The position numbers and the translations under genes were made by a program. Below the pieces are notes generated by a model, which saw nothing but the letters and a program-made list of their open reading frames with translations, was not told the DNA's origin and searched no databases. Shown here one piece after another: positions 27,701 to 34,532 of a stretch of 64,000 nt of DNA. The stretch spans positions 62,001 to 126,000 of the forward strand of contig DAIDGV010000023.1 in NCBI GenBank assembly GCA_027452205.1, written 5' to 3'. The first letter of the stretch is position 1. Every line of letters begins with the position of its first letter. The stretch comes from a candidate division FCPU426 bacterium. GTDB lineage: Bacteria; Oederibacteriota; Muellerivitia; Muellerivitales; Muellerivitaceae.

Positions 27701-28050
27701 ACTGCCATGCTGGCGTGGAGGAAATCCAGCAGACCCGTGGCCCAAAAGACCGCGCAGGTCAGGGCCATCAAGGGGCTGCGGATCAAATGCCAATGGCGCC
27801 AGGCCAGCCAGCCGATCCAAAAGGCCATGCCGCAACAGACCGCGTTGAGGATCAGATAGGCTAGGCCCACTGTGACGAATTGGGAAAGGATATGGGGATC
27901 GGTCACGGGCTGGATGGGGTAATGAAAACCGAAAGAAAAACCGAAGGAGTTCAGTAGCAGCGGCGTGAAACAGATAACGAATACGGCCCAGCGCAACCGC
28001 CGGTGATCCAGTTTCTGGTTCAAGGTCGTAAGGAGCAGGAAGTTAGGCAT
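24760..28050 (-). CDS. Membrane-bound GGDEF-EAL cyclic-di-GMP enzyme with PAS domains
   Basis: A 1096-residue inner-membrane signalling protein. Residues 1-285 contain about eight hydrophobic segments with DFLHASMA, suggesting a MASE3-like sensor. Three PAS domains follow (about 290-400, 410-525, 530-650). The GGDEF domain (655-820) has an intact LGGDEF. The EAL domain (835-1085) keeps GFEALMRW, EITES, DDFGTGYSS and EGVET, so both diguanylate cyclase and phosphodiesterase activities are possible. AGGACGG precedes the ATG. A PilZ protein, a possible c-di-GMP receptor, is encoded 9 kb away. It is monocistronic and converges with the beta-barrel gene. The signal sensed is unknown. Confidence 0.92.
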   Translation of the reverse strand: MPNFLLLTTLNQKLDHRRLRWAVFVICFTPLLLNSFGFSFGFHYPIQPVTDPHILSQFVTVGLAYLILNAVCCGMAFWIGWLAWRHWHLIRSPLMALTCAVFWATGLLDFLHASMAVEPGGDWGPRVDAIAWTWSLSRLFNALGLWATFSILSRPLSTKSFSYRFMPFGLFGIGIAFFLLAQWGFFFPLSGDAAFKQDLPLDLSALFLYAACAPLAWQAYQATPNNSFLIYFLAALWPQALAQLYICLGGTQFLSNGFDLAHGLKFSAYLLTLIGLFKNYFQAHREEIANWSLQQGQSIAQAADEGVLAVDEEEKIVFSNARAAKLFGYENNELLGKPLSHLMSASIKNAAENPVELSGCHKNGKNLSLLVNCRKMTDGTRDSLVCVIRDIAERKEWEGKLADRQKYYLSLYGDTHELAALLDAEGCLLDASPSFETGLGFHPQEVIGKRFVEMVHPDDFSGYQRYFHETLRRSAHSLTNLRMRNKNGTWQLMEITLRNLLDVHAVGGIVANFRDVTEAKKIERALVENMERYELVARGTNGGIWDWNLLTDEVYYSPRWKAILGHNDEEIGATPGEWLDRVHEDDREALENALTAHLNGTTPFLENEHRIRAKDGNYLWVFCRGLAVRNASGKSTRVAGSLIDISARKNSEELFRQQAHYDALTGLPNRTLFLNQLQHNIDLCKRRKNMRFAVLFLDLDRFKGVNDSLGHMMGDELLKETGRRLERCLRPMDMAARLGGDEFTVLLEDIKDAREAVQITARILKELSMPYHLNDQEVFATASVGIAMNTPDYSKPEELLRDADTAMYRAKANGKARYEVFDTDMHTRAVALLQMENDLWRAIEHQEFVIYYQPILSLKTGAITGFEALMRWQHPEKGFLPPSEFIPLAEETGLILPMGEWLLKAACAQNRAWQLMGFPHLKLSVNFSARQLQHPDPLKMIQNILWDTHMNAKTLILEITESIAMKSDPGFETLFKFNFMGIPIAIDDFGTGYSSLSSLKRSPATTLKIDQSFLKNVPNDLDNAAITGTIIAMARNLQLQVIAEGVETEDQVAFLRERDCDEVQGYYFSQPLSAEKATELLIKKDHFAPKLRLVEN

Positions 28051-28193
28051 GGTTTCCGTCCTGTCGGGGGCCAGTTTTTTGTTTTTGCTCTAGAAAAAGT
28101 GTAAGTAAGAATTTTTTGAATGGAAAGAGGGCCACTGAAGAAAGTGGGAGTGCTTGGAGAAGGGGAAGGAACGGAAATGAGTTAAGAGATAAA

Positions 28194-28207
28194 TGAAAAC
28201 GATTGCA
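28194..28207. promoter_or_regulatory. Weak cre/LacI-type site upstream of the GGDEF-EAL gene
   Basis: TGAAAACGATTGCA has one mismatch to TGWNANCGNTNWCA and lies 144 bp upstream of the GGDEF-EAL start, in a 235-bp gap. Confidence 0.3.
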
Positions 28208-28285
28208 AATAAAACGGGAAAAGAATTATTTTTCGGTCATTCGGTCAATGATTTCTGATCTTTCGTTTCAAGACCATAAATCCTA

Positions 28286-28789
28286 TCAAAACTTGAACCA
28301 ACTTCCACTGTGTGCCGCCAAAAAATAGCCGATGGCAAAATAGAGACAAACGTAAAGCGTGGACCCCAAAAAATTGTAGACCAAAAAGGGCCAGGCGGGG
28401 GTCCCACCCGTGCCCGCCACGAAACCGGTAAAAGGGTGAACCAAAGAGATGAAACGAGCCAGAAAAACCGCTTTGGCCCCGTATTTCTGGAAAAAGTCTT
28501 CCACTCGCTTCAACCTTTGGGGTGTCAAATGTGGCGATTTGACATGACCGAGAAGCGGATGACCATAACGAACGCCAAGCCAGTAAGTGGCGTTGCAGCC
28601 CATAAAACAACCTAACGCGGCCATGGCGAGGGTGCCTTCCCAGGGTAGATCGCCTTTGGCGGCCAAAAAGCCAGAGGCTATCAAAATGGTGTCGCCGGGC
28701 AGGATTAAGCCGAAGTTGTTGATGAAGAGGATCAAACCCAACAACCAGTAACCATATTGAAGAAGCAGTGATTGCAGCCAATGGATCAT
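28286..28789 (-). CDS. DedA-family membrane protein
   Basis: A 167-residue polytopic inner-membrane protein of the DedA/SNARE-associated family: NNFGLILPGDTILIASGFLAAKG near the N-terminus and the conserved FFQKYGAKAVFLARFISLVHPFTGFVAGTGG re-entrant region with the family Arg. DedA proteins act in lipid flipping and membrane homeostasis. It is slightly shorter than the usual 190-220 residues. It begins 20 bp after the phospholipase-D gene on the same strand, so the two are probably co-transcribed, which fits a shared phospholipid role. A longer overlapping frame (28245-28781) is a shadow. Confidence 0.88.
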   Translation of the reverse strand: MIHWLQSLLLQYGYWLLGLILFINNFGLILPGDTILIASGFLAAKGDLPWEGTLAMAALGCFMGCNATYWLGVRYGHPLLGHVKSPHLTPQRLKRVEDFFQKYGAKAVFLARFISLVHPFTGFVAGTGGTPAWPFLVYNFLGSTLYVCLYFAIGYFLAAHSGSWFKF

Positions 28790-28809
28790 GTTTTTGCCTT
28801 ATCTGAAGA

Positions 28810-30081
28810 TCAAAACCAGAACCGAAAACGGAAGAACAACCAAGATAAGAAGCGGATGGACAGGGGTCTTTGTCGGACCATCTGGGCGGTGACCTCTTTC
28901 GAGAGCGACAGATCCTTCCGGAATCGGTCCTCTAACTTTTTTTTTGTTCTTTCACTTTGCGGCAGAACGTTGACCTCTAGGTCCATTCGAAGGCTCCGGT
29001 AATCGAGGTTGCTGGAGCCTACCAATATCCAAGAATCCAAGAACAGGGTTTTGGCGTGCAGGATATTTTTTTGATATTCATATAAACGACAACCGGCCCG
29101 GATTAGGGGGGCGTAAAAAGCGCTGGAAACCCATTGGACCATCGGCACATCGGAAAGGCCGGGAAGGACAACCCTCACATCGCACCCGCGCCGGGCGGCT
29201 TGCGCCAGCGCTTTGAGCAAAGCTCGATTCGGAACGAAATAGGGGATGAGGATCCAAATATGCTTTTTCGCCGTCCGAAAATGTTCCAGAAGCTCGTGAC
29301 GGTAGGCAACCCGCAATCGCCGGGTTGCGGTCATTCGAATGGGCATACCTGATAAGTGGCTGTACAACTGTTGTTCGAGGAGGTATTTGTATCCTATTCC
29401 CAATCGGCGGGGCCAACTGTCTTCCCAAGCCAATTCAAAAGCCAAACGAAAGACTGGATTACTGACCCCGCCCAGTTCGATCCCTGTGTCCCTCCAGGGC
29501 CGTTTTTGGGGAGGCCGGGAGATATGATCGTCGTTGATGTTGAAGCTTCCGATCCACACTCGGCCGTCGTCCACGATATAAAGCTTGCGGTGATCCCGGT
29601 GGTTACCACCCCGCAATAAAATCTGGAACCAGCGTCGGCTTTCGATCAGGCGGTACAAATGAAAATGATGGAACGCATGGGTGAAGAACACCGGCCAGGA
29701 CCGGTAAATCTTGAAGGCTATCCCGTTTTTGTCCAGCCTGGAACCATAATGATCGGCAAAATCCGGCGAACCTACCCCGTCAACAAGAATTCGGACTCGA
29801 ACACCCCGGGCAGATGCTTTTTCTAAGGCTGACATGAAATGATCGGCCACCCGGCCCTTCTCGAAAATGTAAGTTTCCAGGTCAATGGTATGGCGGGCCC
29901 GATGAATGGCCTGGATAAGGCCACGAAAATAGGCGGCTCCCTCGAAATAGACCTTTTCAGTTCTCCACGGGTTACCGTGGGAAAGACCGGTAGGCCGGGT
30001 AGACCGACGTGAGGTTGATCCTGGTTTTTGAAGGGTTCTCAAAATACGCCTCGAACCATTGCTCGAAGTGTGGCGGAACAT
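28810..30081 (-). CDS. Cardiolipin synthase-like phospholipase D
   Basis: A 423-residue enzyme with both HKD motifs of the PLD superfamily: HRKLYIVDDGRVWIGSFN and HAKTLFLDSWILVGSSNLDYRS. These form one active site that transfers a phosphatidyl group, typically making cardiolipin from phosphatidylglycerol. It lacks the N-terminal transmembrane pair of ClsA and is closer in layout to ClsB; a hydrophobic segment at the extreme C-terminus (FLSWLFFRFRFWF) may touch the membrane. It is the first gene of the pair with DedA. A nuclease or other PLD activity cannot be excluded. Confidence 0.9.
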   Translation of the reverse strand: MFRHTSSNGSRRILRTLQKPGSTSRRSTRPTGLSHGNPWRTEKVYFEGAAYFRGLIQAIHRARHTIDLETYIFEKGRVADHFMSALEKASARGVRVRILVDGVGSPDFADHYGSRLDKNGIAFKIYRSWPVFFTHAFHHFHLYRLIESRRWFQILLRGGNHRDHRKLYIVDDGRVWIGSFNINDDHISRPPQKRPWRDTGIELGGVSNPVFRLAFELAWEDSWPRRLGIGYKYLLEQQLYSHLSGMPIRMTATRRLRVAYRHELLEHFRTAKKHIWILIPYFVPNRALLKALAQAARRGCDVRVVLPGLSDVPMVQWVSSAFYAPLIRAGCRLYEYQKNILHAKTLFLDSWILVGSSNLDYRSLRMDLEVNVLPQSERTKKKLEDRFRKDLSLSKEVTAQMVRQRPLSIRFLSWLFFRFRFWF

Positions 30082-30370
30082 TAGGGTTCAGGAACATACT
30101 ACAGGATTAGATGGCGGGTTGCCGGTTTTCCGGGCCAAAGGGAAATGCATTATTGATCTTTTTTGGAAAAACTGGGTCACTTTTACATATTGTGGCAACT
30201 TTGAATAGCCGGGTTTATTGTGGTTTCAAAAATTCAACTGATGTGCAACTTTTTAATGTCCTCGTTCGTCCAAGAAAATGAGCCCCTTTTATAGCGATTT
30301 TCCAAGGGCTTGATTCATAGGCCCGAATTCTTCCATGATTTGGGCCGATGCTATTCCAGGGATGAGGCCG

Positions 30371-30697
30371 ATGCGTCAAAAGCTTCGAATATTCGCCCAA
30401 ATTTTGCTATTCGTCAGCCTGCCAGCCTTTGTCCTAAGACCGGTATTGGTCACTGTGCAAAGTGGTGTCCAGTTGGCGAAAGTTGCTCCAGTCCAGAAAT
30501 CTCTCGATAATATTCAAGTTTCCTTGGTCGGGACTCACACCATCTTACATTCGGTCTCGCGGGAAGATTTTCAGTCTCCCCTTTTGGTGCCTTGTATCAC
30601 CCGGATGATCCTTTCTTCGTCCGTCTGTCGTGTCGTAGATAGTGGTTCTCAAGTCGTCAGCCGTACCTCCCGTAGTCCCCTCATTCTCCGCATTTAA
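30371..30697 (+). CDS. Small hypothetical membrane-anchored protein
   Basis: About 108 residues; starts at 30362 or 30371 are equally possible and the open frame begins at 30335. One hydrophobic N-terminal segment (IFAQILLFVSLPAFVLRPVLV) is followed by a basic, Ser-rich tail with no known domain. It is the weakest coding call of this cluster, accepted because of the N-terminal segment, an AGGG sequence upstream, and position ahead of a run of small envelope genes. Confidence 0.45.
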   Translation: MRQKLRIFAQILLFVSLPAFVLRPVLVTVQSGVQLAKVAPVQKSLDNIQVSLVGTHTILHSVSREDFQSPLLVPCITRMILSSSVCRVVDSGSQVVSRTSRSPLILRI

Positions 30698-30720
30698 AAA
30701 TCCTTTCTAAACGAGTTTTT

Positions 30721-30768
30721 TGACCGTTGCTTTGCGCGGTCATCGGTTTGGGCCCTTTTGCGCCCAAA
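30721..30768 (+). other. Two hairpins in the leader of the 30793 gene
   Basis: TGACCG...CGGTCA (30721-30742) and TTTGGGC...GCCCAAA (30747-30768) lie directly upstream of a strong AAAGGAG. Similar hairpins precede the next four genes. Roles in transcript processing or stability are inference. Confidence 0.5.
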
Positions 30769-30792
30769 ATCACTCAAAAGAAAGGAGTTCCC

Positions 30793-31077
30793 ATGTATCG
30801 TCAAGAATTTTGGATCGGTTTCGTCATCTTAGCTATTTTAATCTCAAAGGGTTTTTTGATCCCGGTTAGTGAAAGGATTGACCGATCCTTTCTGGATATT
30901 CCCGTCATTCCTCGGGTCGGGTCCATTCTTGAAACCGAACAAAAGCGGTTTGGTACATGGATCCGAACGGCCCTGGATCATGAACAGGCCGTTTTGACCC
31001 GCCGTCAACCTTCCGTCATTCCGTCGCTCATCCAATCGCATCGGGTTCCGGCAAGGGAAGAGTGGAAGCGCGGTTAG
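30793..31077 (+). CDS. Small single-span membrane protein
   Basis: A 94-residue protein starting at the ATG at 30793, which has AAAGGAG seven bases upstream (the open frame begins at 30727). One N-terminal hydrophobic segment (FWIGFVILAILISKGFLIPV) is followed by a basic tail (RFGTWIRTALDHEQAVLTRRQP). No family is recognised. The very strong ribosome binding site and the position in a run of small envelope genes argue that it is real and well expressed. Confidence 0.65.
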   Translation: MYRQEFWIGFVILAILISKGFLIPVSERIDRSFLDIPVIPRVGSILETEQKRFGTWIRTALDHEQAVLTRRQPSVIPSLIQSHRVPAREEWKRG

Positions 31078-31102
31078 TTTATGAAGTGATCTGTTGTGTT
31101 AC

Positions 31103-31126
31103 CCGCGCCGATCGGGTTCGGCGCGG
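31103..31126 (+). other. GC-rich hairpin before the LysM gene
   Basis: CCGCGCCG and CGGCGCGG pair perfectly across an 8-base loop, followed by AAAAAATTAAGGAG, the ribosome binding site of the LysM gene. There is no T-run on the plus strand, so it does not look like a terminator of the preceding gene. Confidence 0.55.
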
Positions 31127-31147
31127 AAAAAATTAAGGAGAGTCGTT

Positions 31148-31573
31148 ATGTTCAACACCAAGAAGATTTATTGTTTATTCGCTTTTGTGGCTCTGGGCGC
31201 TTTGTCCACGGGCTGTGCTGGTAACAAGCAGATCAGTAGCACGCAAATGCCGGGAGAAGGTTCGTCGGACCAGGCGACCGCGAAGTCTTCGTTGAAGCAC
31301 GCGGACCATTACGTGGTGAAACGCCATGACACGCTCTGGGCCATCGCCGGGAAGTCGAGTGTTTATGGTGATCCGTTCGAATGGCCCCTGCTTTTCAAGG
31401 CCAACCGGGACAAGATCCAGGACCCGGACCTGATCTATCCGAAGCAGAAGTTCAGCGTGGTAAGGACCGTCACTTCGGCTGAAAAAGCGAAAGCCGAAGA
31501 GTTAGCGGACCAAACGCCTAAATATCAGCCGCATGATAAACCTAAGGAGAAACTGGCCGTTTCGTATTTCTAA
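31148..31573 (+). CDS. LysM-domain lipoprotein
   Basis: A 141-residue lipoprotein from the ATG at 31148, which follows AAGGAG. The signal peptide ends in a lipobox, ALSTGC. A single LysM domain (HYVVKRHDTLWAIAGKSS ... NRDKIQDPDLIYPKQKFSV) should bind peptidoglycan N-acetylglucosamine. The Tyr-Gly-Asp-Pro-Phe insertion between the two helices is common in LysM proteins linked to the envelope. The C-terminal tail is charged. It sits between other small envelope genes and probably anchors the outer membrane or a partner to the wall. Confidence 0.85.
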   Translation: MFNTKKIYCLFAFVALGALSTGCAGNKQISSTQMPGEGSSDQATAKSSLKHADHYVVKRHDTLWAIAGKSSVYGDPFEWPLLFKANRDKIQDPDLIYPKQKFSVVRTVTSAEKAKAEELADQTPKYQPHDKPKEKLAVSYF

Positions 31574-31585
31574 CCTCCTACCCGA

Positions 31586-31612
31586 AAGTTTCGCCCGGCA
31601 GCGGCGAAACTT
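31586..31612 (+). other. Hairpin in the leader of the Lys-rich peptide gene
   Basis: AAGTTTCGCC pairs perfectly with GGCGAAACTT across 7 bases. It lies in a 165-bp gap that also contains TTTCCA...TGGAAA, ahead of AAGGAG at 31729. It may be an attenuator or an mRNA-stability element. Confidence 0.5.
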
Positions 31613-31738
31613 GGACGTCCGGTGCCCCAGCCCGGGCGTTTCCACCAGTCCCGGTCCTTGACCGTGGAAATGGGGAACGGTGGTGTCTGTTCGGACCTGA
31701 ATGGGCACCGGGCCGTTCAATTCAATTAAGGAGTTGTT

Positions 31739-31945
31739 ATGAAAAAGTCGTTAGCTGTTCTTTTGTCGGTTTTGTTCTTCAGTGCGTTGTCCGGCGCCAC
31801 TTTCGCCGCGACCACGACTGCCGCGACCACGCCGGTCGCGAAAAAGAAGATGACCCGGAAGATCCACAAGGGCAAGAAAAAGATGACGAAGGCCGCGAAA
31901 ACCGCGAAGCCCGTTAAACCCACTACCACACCTAAGGCTAAGTAA
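31739..31945 (+). CDS. Small exported Lys/Thr-rich protein
   Basis: A 68-residue protein with AAGGAG upstream. A signal peptide (SLAVLLSVLFFSALSGATFAA) precedes a short, very basic mature part (KKKMTRKIHKGKKKMTKAAK, then TAKPVKPTTTPKAK). The composition recalls histone H1-like tails, but export is predicted, so binding to acidic surface polymers or extracellular DNA is more likely than nucleoid binding. No family is recognised. Its own hairpin leader and strong ribosome binding site suggest high expression. Confidence 0.65.
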   Translation: MKKSLAVLLSVLFFSALSGATFAATTTAATTPVAKKKMTRKIHKGKKKMTKAAKTAKPVKPTTTPKAK

Positions 31946-31956
31946 GGCAGGCCAGG

Positions 31957-31994
31957 ACCCGTCCCTTGGAAGAACAGATCTTCTTTGGGCGGGT
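31957..31994 (+). other. Hairpin in the leader of the OmpA-like gene
   Basis: ACCCGTCC pairs with GGCGGGT-type sequence (one G:T pair) and an inner AAGA/TCTT extends the stem. It lies 12 bp after the preceding stop and 44 bp before the OmpA-like start. Confidence 0.45.
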
Positions 31995-32037
31995 TCATCA
32001 TCCGGCAGTCCGGGGGCATGAAAAAAAGGAGGTTTTT

Positions 32038-32559
32038 ATGAAGGGATATTGGTTATTGGCGTTCATGGGTTGGCTCCTATTTTTGACGAGCTGTGGTACG
32101 ACCCACTCGATGGTCAAGGGTTCCACAAGTCCTCAAAAAAACCCACAGATGCAGGCTTTTTTGGGGTTGGGAGAAGTTGAGCAGACGATGAAAGGTATTC
32201 AGGTCACGGTGAGCGCGGACGCGATCTTCAAGAAACATAGCAGCCGTTTGAGCCACGATGGAACGGTAAACGTGGATGCCATTGCAGCGGCTTTGTTGAA
32301 ATATCCAAACGACCAAGTGATCGTTGTGGGCTATACGGATAACAGCGGAACGGACATGAAGAACGTCGCCTTTTCCCAGCGTCGCGCGGATTCGGTCAAG
32401 AAGGAATTGATCAGGCAAGGCCTGCTGGCGTCCAACCTGAGCGCGGTGGGCAATGGGCCGGCCGAGCCGGTGGCTCCGAATGATACGGCCGAGAATAAAA
32501 AGAAGAACCGTCGGATCCTTTTCTTGATCAGCTCGCCTGAAACGGCGGCGGAAAGATAG
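32038..32559 (+). CDS. OmpA-family lipoprotein
   Basis: A 173-residue protein from the ATG at 32038, preceded by AAAGGAGG. The lipobox is LFLTSCG. The C-terminal 110 residues are an OmpA-like peptidoglycan-binding domain: VTVSADAIFKKHSSRLSHDG, VIVVGYTDNSGTDMKN, FSQRRADSVKKELIRQG and NKKKNRRILFLIS. The TDNSG, SQRRA and NRR elements bind diaminopimelate in the wall. It is of Pal or YiaD type, tethering the outer membrane to peptidoglycan. Its neighbours are a LysM lipoprotein and small membrane proteins, forming an envelope-integrity cluster. Confidence 0.9.
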   Translation: MKGYWLLAFMGWLLFLTSCGTTHSMVKGSTSPQKNPQMQAFLGLGEVEQTMKGIQVTVSADAIFKKHSSRLSHDGTVNVDAIAAALLKYPNDQVIVVGYTDNSGTDMKNVAFSQRRADSVKKELIRQGLLASNLSAVGNGPAEPVAPNDTAENKKKNRRILFLISSPETAAER

Positions 32560-32573
32560 TGATGGATGCGTAC

Positions 32574-32603
32574 CGGGAAAGTGAATGACCTTTCGCTTTC
32601 CCG
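32574..32603 (+). other. Hairpin between the OmpA-like and membrane-protein genes
   Basis: CGGGAAAG pairs perfectly with CTTTCCCG across 14 bases, followed by CCTTTTCG. It could be a weak terminator or an mRNA-stability hairpin; the next gene starts 28 bp later with AAGGAGGG. Confidence 0.5.
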
Positions 32604-32630
32604 CCTTTTCGTCGATGTAAGGAGGGCTTT

Positions 32631-33023
32631 ATGTCACGAAAGATAAAGAACGATCCAATGGAGGAGAGGCGGTTCCGGTTGTTCTGCCTCACGGGTGGCA
32701 TGGCCACTTGTTTGGTATTCATGGACCGCTCTATTCCCTACGACGCCGTTTGGAACACCAAGCTATGTCTGCTTCTCGGGCCTTTTATATTTGGGTTCAT
32801 TTACCGGTTCGAGTTTTTTGCCATCTCGTTTTGGCTCATGGTGATATTGGGTATCACCGATCTTCTGATGGGACCCAACCTGAGCGTGACCGGAGCCAGT
32901 TGTTGGAGCGGGTTCGAGGTTTGGGCCCTGACCCTGCCGGCGGGGTTTGCGGGATGTCTGATCTCCTATTTAGTGCCCCAGGGCCATAAAACCCGGGACA
33001 ACATCGTTCAACTCCATCACTAA
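32631..33023 (+). CDS. Small multi-pass membrane protein
   Basis: A 130-residue protein with AAGGAGGG upstream. After a basic N-terminus, three or four hydrophobic segments (LFCLTGGMATCLVFM, LCLLLGPFIFGFIYRF, FFAISFWLMVILGITDLLMG, ALTLPAGFAGCLISYLV) indicate an inner-membrane protein with a short C-terminal tail. No family is recognised. It is the last of five genes with a hairpin-plus-strong-ribosome-binding-site leader. Confidence 0.65.
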   Translation: MSRKIKNDPMEERRFRLFCLTGGMATCLVFMDRSIPYDAVWNTKLCLLLGPFIFGFIYRFEFFAISFWLMVILGITDLLMGPNLSVTGASCWSGFEVWALTLPAGFAGCLISYLVPQGHKTRDNIVQLHH

Positions 33024-33116
33024 ATGAAAAGAGCTTAAAACACAGGTACAAAAAGGATCGTTTTGCGGGGGGATCGCTCAAGCGGGACCCGCGGTTGGAT
33101 CTTAAGGATGGGATCG

Positions 33117-33710
33117 ATGAGGAATACAAAAATAACTTTTGGAACGTTGGATCGCCTTTGGAAAAGGGACCTGGTCCCCAAGGACCTGGAACGGCACTAT
33201 TTCCTCTATTGGTTCGCGCTTCACTCGGGCGATGTGGACCACATCGCCGAAACGCTTCAGGTGCACCGTAACACGATCCAGTTCCAATTCGATCGGCTGG
33301 GTCTGTCGGAAAGGTCGGAGGCTTTACGCAAGTTCTGGCTGATCCTCGCCCAGGGCCGGCAAAAGAACCCGTTCGAAGCGGACTTTTTGAAGTTCCTCCA
33401 TATGGACGAGTCGCAGGTGTTGTTCACTTTGGACGAAAACGGGGCATTGATCGAACTGTGGAGGTCCGGGTTTCCCTTCAGGGCGCTGAGCGCCCATTAC
33501 ATCCTTTGGGCCCTTCGGAACGGCAGGTCCAAATTGTGGGTCCAGAAGCGGGTGGGCTTTTCCTCGCACCACTGTATGCGCCTCTTGGTCTCGATCCTGG
33601 ATCCGCGCACGGAAAATGGCCGCTGGTTGGCGCCGCTTAAACCCATGCCCGATGAGATCTATGTCCGGGGTCCCAAACGGGGCTACCGGATGAAGGTAAA
33701 GATGTCGTAG
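33117..33710 (+). CDS. Putative regulator with an N-terminal Fis-like HTH
   Basis: About 197 residues from the ATG at 33117 with AAGGATGGG upstream; the open frame begins at 33063. Near residues 35-65, GDVDHIAETLQVHRNTIQFQFDRLGLSER matches the Fis-type HTH normally found at the C-terminus of NtrC-family activators. Here it is at the N-terminus and followed by 130 residues of unrecognised sequence, ending in a basic stretch (YVRGPKRGYRMKVKMS). No ATPase or receiver domain is present. A DNA-binding role is likely; targets are unknown, though the adjacent envelope cluster is the obvious candidate. Confidence 0.6.
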   Translation: MRNTKITFGTLDRLWKRDLVPKDLERHYFLYWFALHSGDVDHIAETLQVHRNTIQFQFDRLGLSERSEALRKFWLILAQGRQKNPFEADFLKFLHMDESQVLFTLDENGALIELWRSGFPFRALSAHYILWALRNGRSKLWVQKRVGFSSHHCMRLLVSILDPRTENGRWLAPLKPMPDEIYVRGPKRGYRMKVKMS

Positions 33711-33827
33711 GTGACCAAAGGGTCTGGCTCATACCCTGTATCCTATCCCGCCTTTTGCGGGGTAGACCTTGTCTTCCCTGGCGATCCATCCATAAGTTGA
33801 AAATAAAGGGAAAGGGGAGGTGAGACT

Positions 33828-34205
33828 ATGGCACTGATGAAGGAAATGTTACGAGAAAAGATGAAAGATCCGCGTGTCGTGGTGTTGAACGTTCTTCCAA
33901 CGGCAGAATTCGAGAAACTTCACATTACGGGTTCGAAAAGCCTTCCCTTGGCGGGGGATCTGGTCGGTTTTGTGGAGGCTGTGGAAAAGAAGTTTGGTAG
34001 GGACCACTTTTTCGTCACGCATTGCAGTGGTTATGGCTGCAGCGCGGGGCCTAACGCCGCCCGGGCGTTAAAAGAAAAGGGTTTTGAAGCGGAATATTAT
34101 GGCGGCGGTATCGAGGAGTGGTCCGCGGCGGGCTATCCTACCGAAGGCACTGTTGCTCGGGCACCGGAGACGGGTAAAACGACCGCTACGGGTCGTACTC
34201 GCTGA
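33828..34205 (+). CDS. Rhodanese-like single-domain protein
   Basis: A 125-residue cytosolic protein with GGGGAGGTGAG upstream. It has the rhodanese pattern: RVVVLNVLPTAEFEKLHITGSKSLPL, an active-site loop HCSGYGCSAGPNAA with the catalytic Cys after His, and FEAEYYGGGIEEWSAAGYP at the end. Single-domain rhodaneses carry persulfide sulfur on the loop Cys. The loop resembles the CSGYGC type rather than the classical CRKGVT. No neighbour indicates a sulfur pathway. A hairpin terminator follows at 34259. Confidence 0.85.
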   Translation: MALMKEMLREKMKDPRVVVLNVLPTAEFEKLHITGSKSLPLAGDLVGFVEAVEKKFGRDHFFVTHCSGYGCSAGPNAARALKEKGFEAEYYGGGIEEWSAAGYPTEGTVARAPETGKTTATGRTR

Positions 34206-34258
34206 TCTGTCTTAAAAGACGGAGCGGTATCGATAGAGCGTAAAATCGATCTTGAAAG

Positions 34259-34287
34259 GCGTCGGAATGGATTTCCGGCGCTTTTTT
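34259..34287 (+). terminator. Rho-independent terminator
   Basis: GCGTCGGAA and TTCCGGCGC (one G:T pair) flank a 5-base loop and are followed by TTTTTT, about 55 bp after the rhodanese gene. Confidence 0.75.
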
Positions 34288-34381
34288 ATTTTCAAACGAT
34301 CGGAATAAAAGAAAATGGAACGGATCGCTACCACCAGCGACAAATACTCTGTTCGTGTCTTTTTCATATCGTTCCAGAGCG

Positions 34382-34415
34382 TCAATTTTAGTCATGACAT
34401 ATCAATTTTAGTCAT
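34382..34415. promoter_or_regulatory. Tandem AraC-type operator, copy B
   Basis: TCAATTTTAGTCAT occurs twice, at 34382 and 34402, identical in all 14 bases and exactly 20 bp apart. It matches copy A (12635-12668) in spacing and sequence and lies 117 bp upstream of the second GH18 gene. It probably binds the solute-binding/AraC fusion regulator. Confidence 0.7.
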
Positions 34416-34532
34416 TTCATTTTGGACCCGGAAAAACAATTGCGCGATAAGCTTTTTATCGGTCCAGAAGCGACGCGTTTGTGGGGTGAAGTTCATTTTG
34501 CCGCAAGCTGGAACTATCTGCTGGGGGGATTT

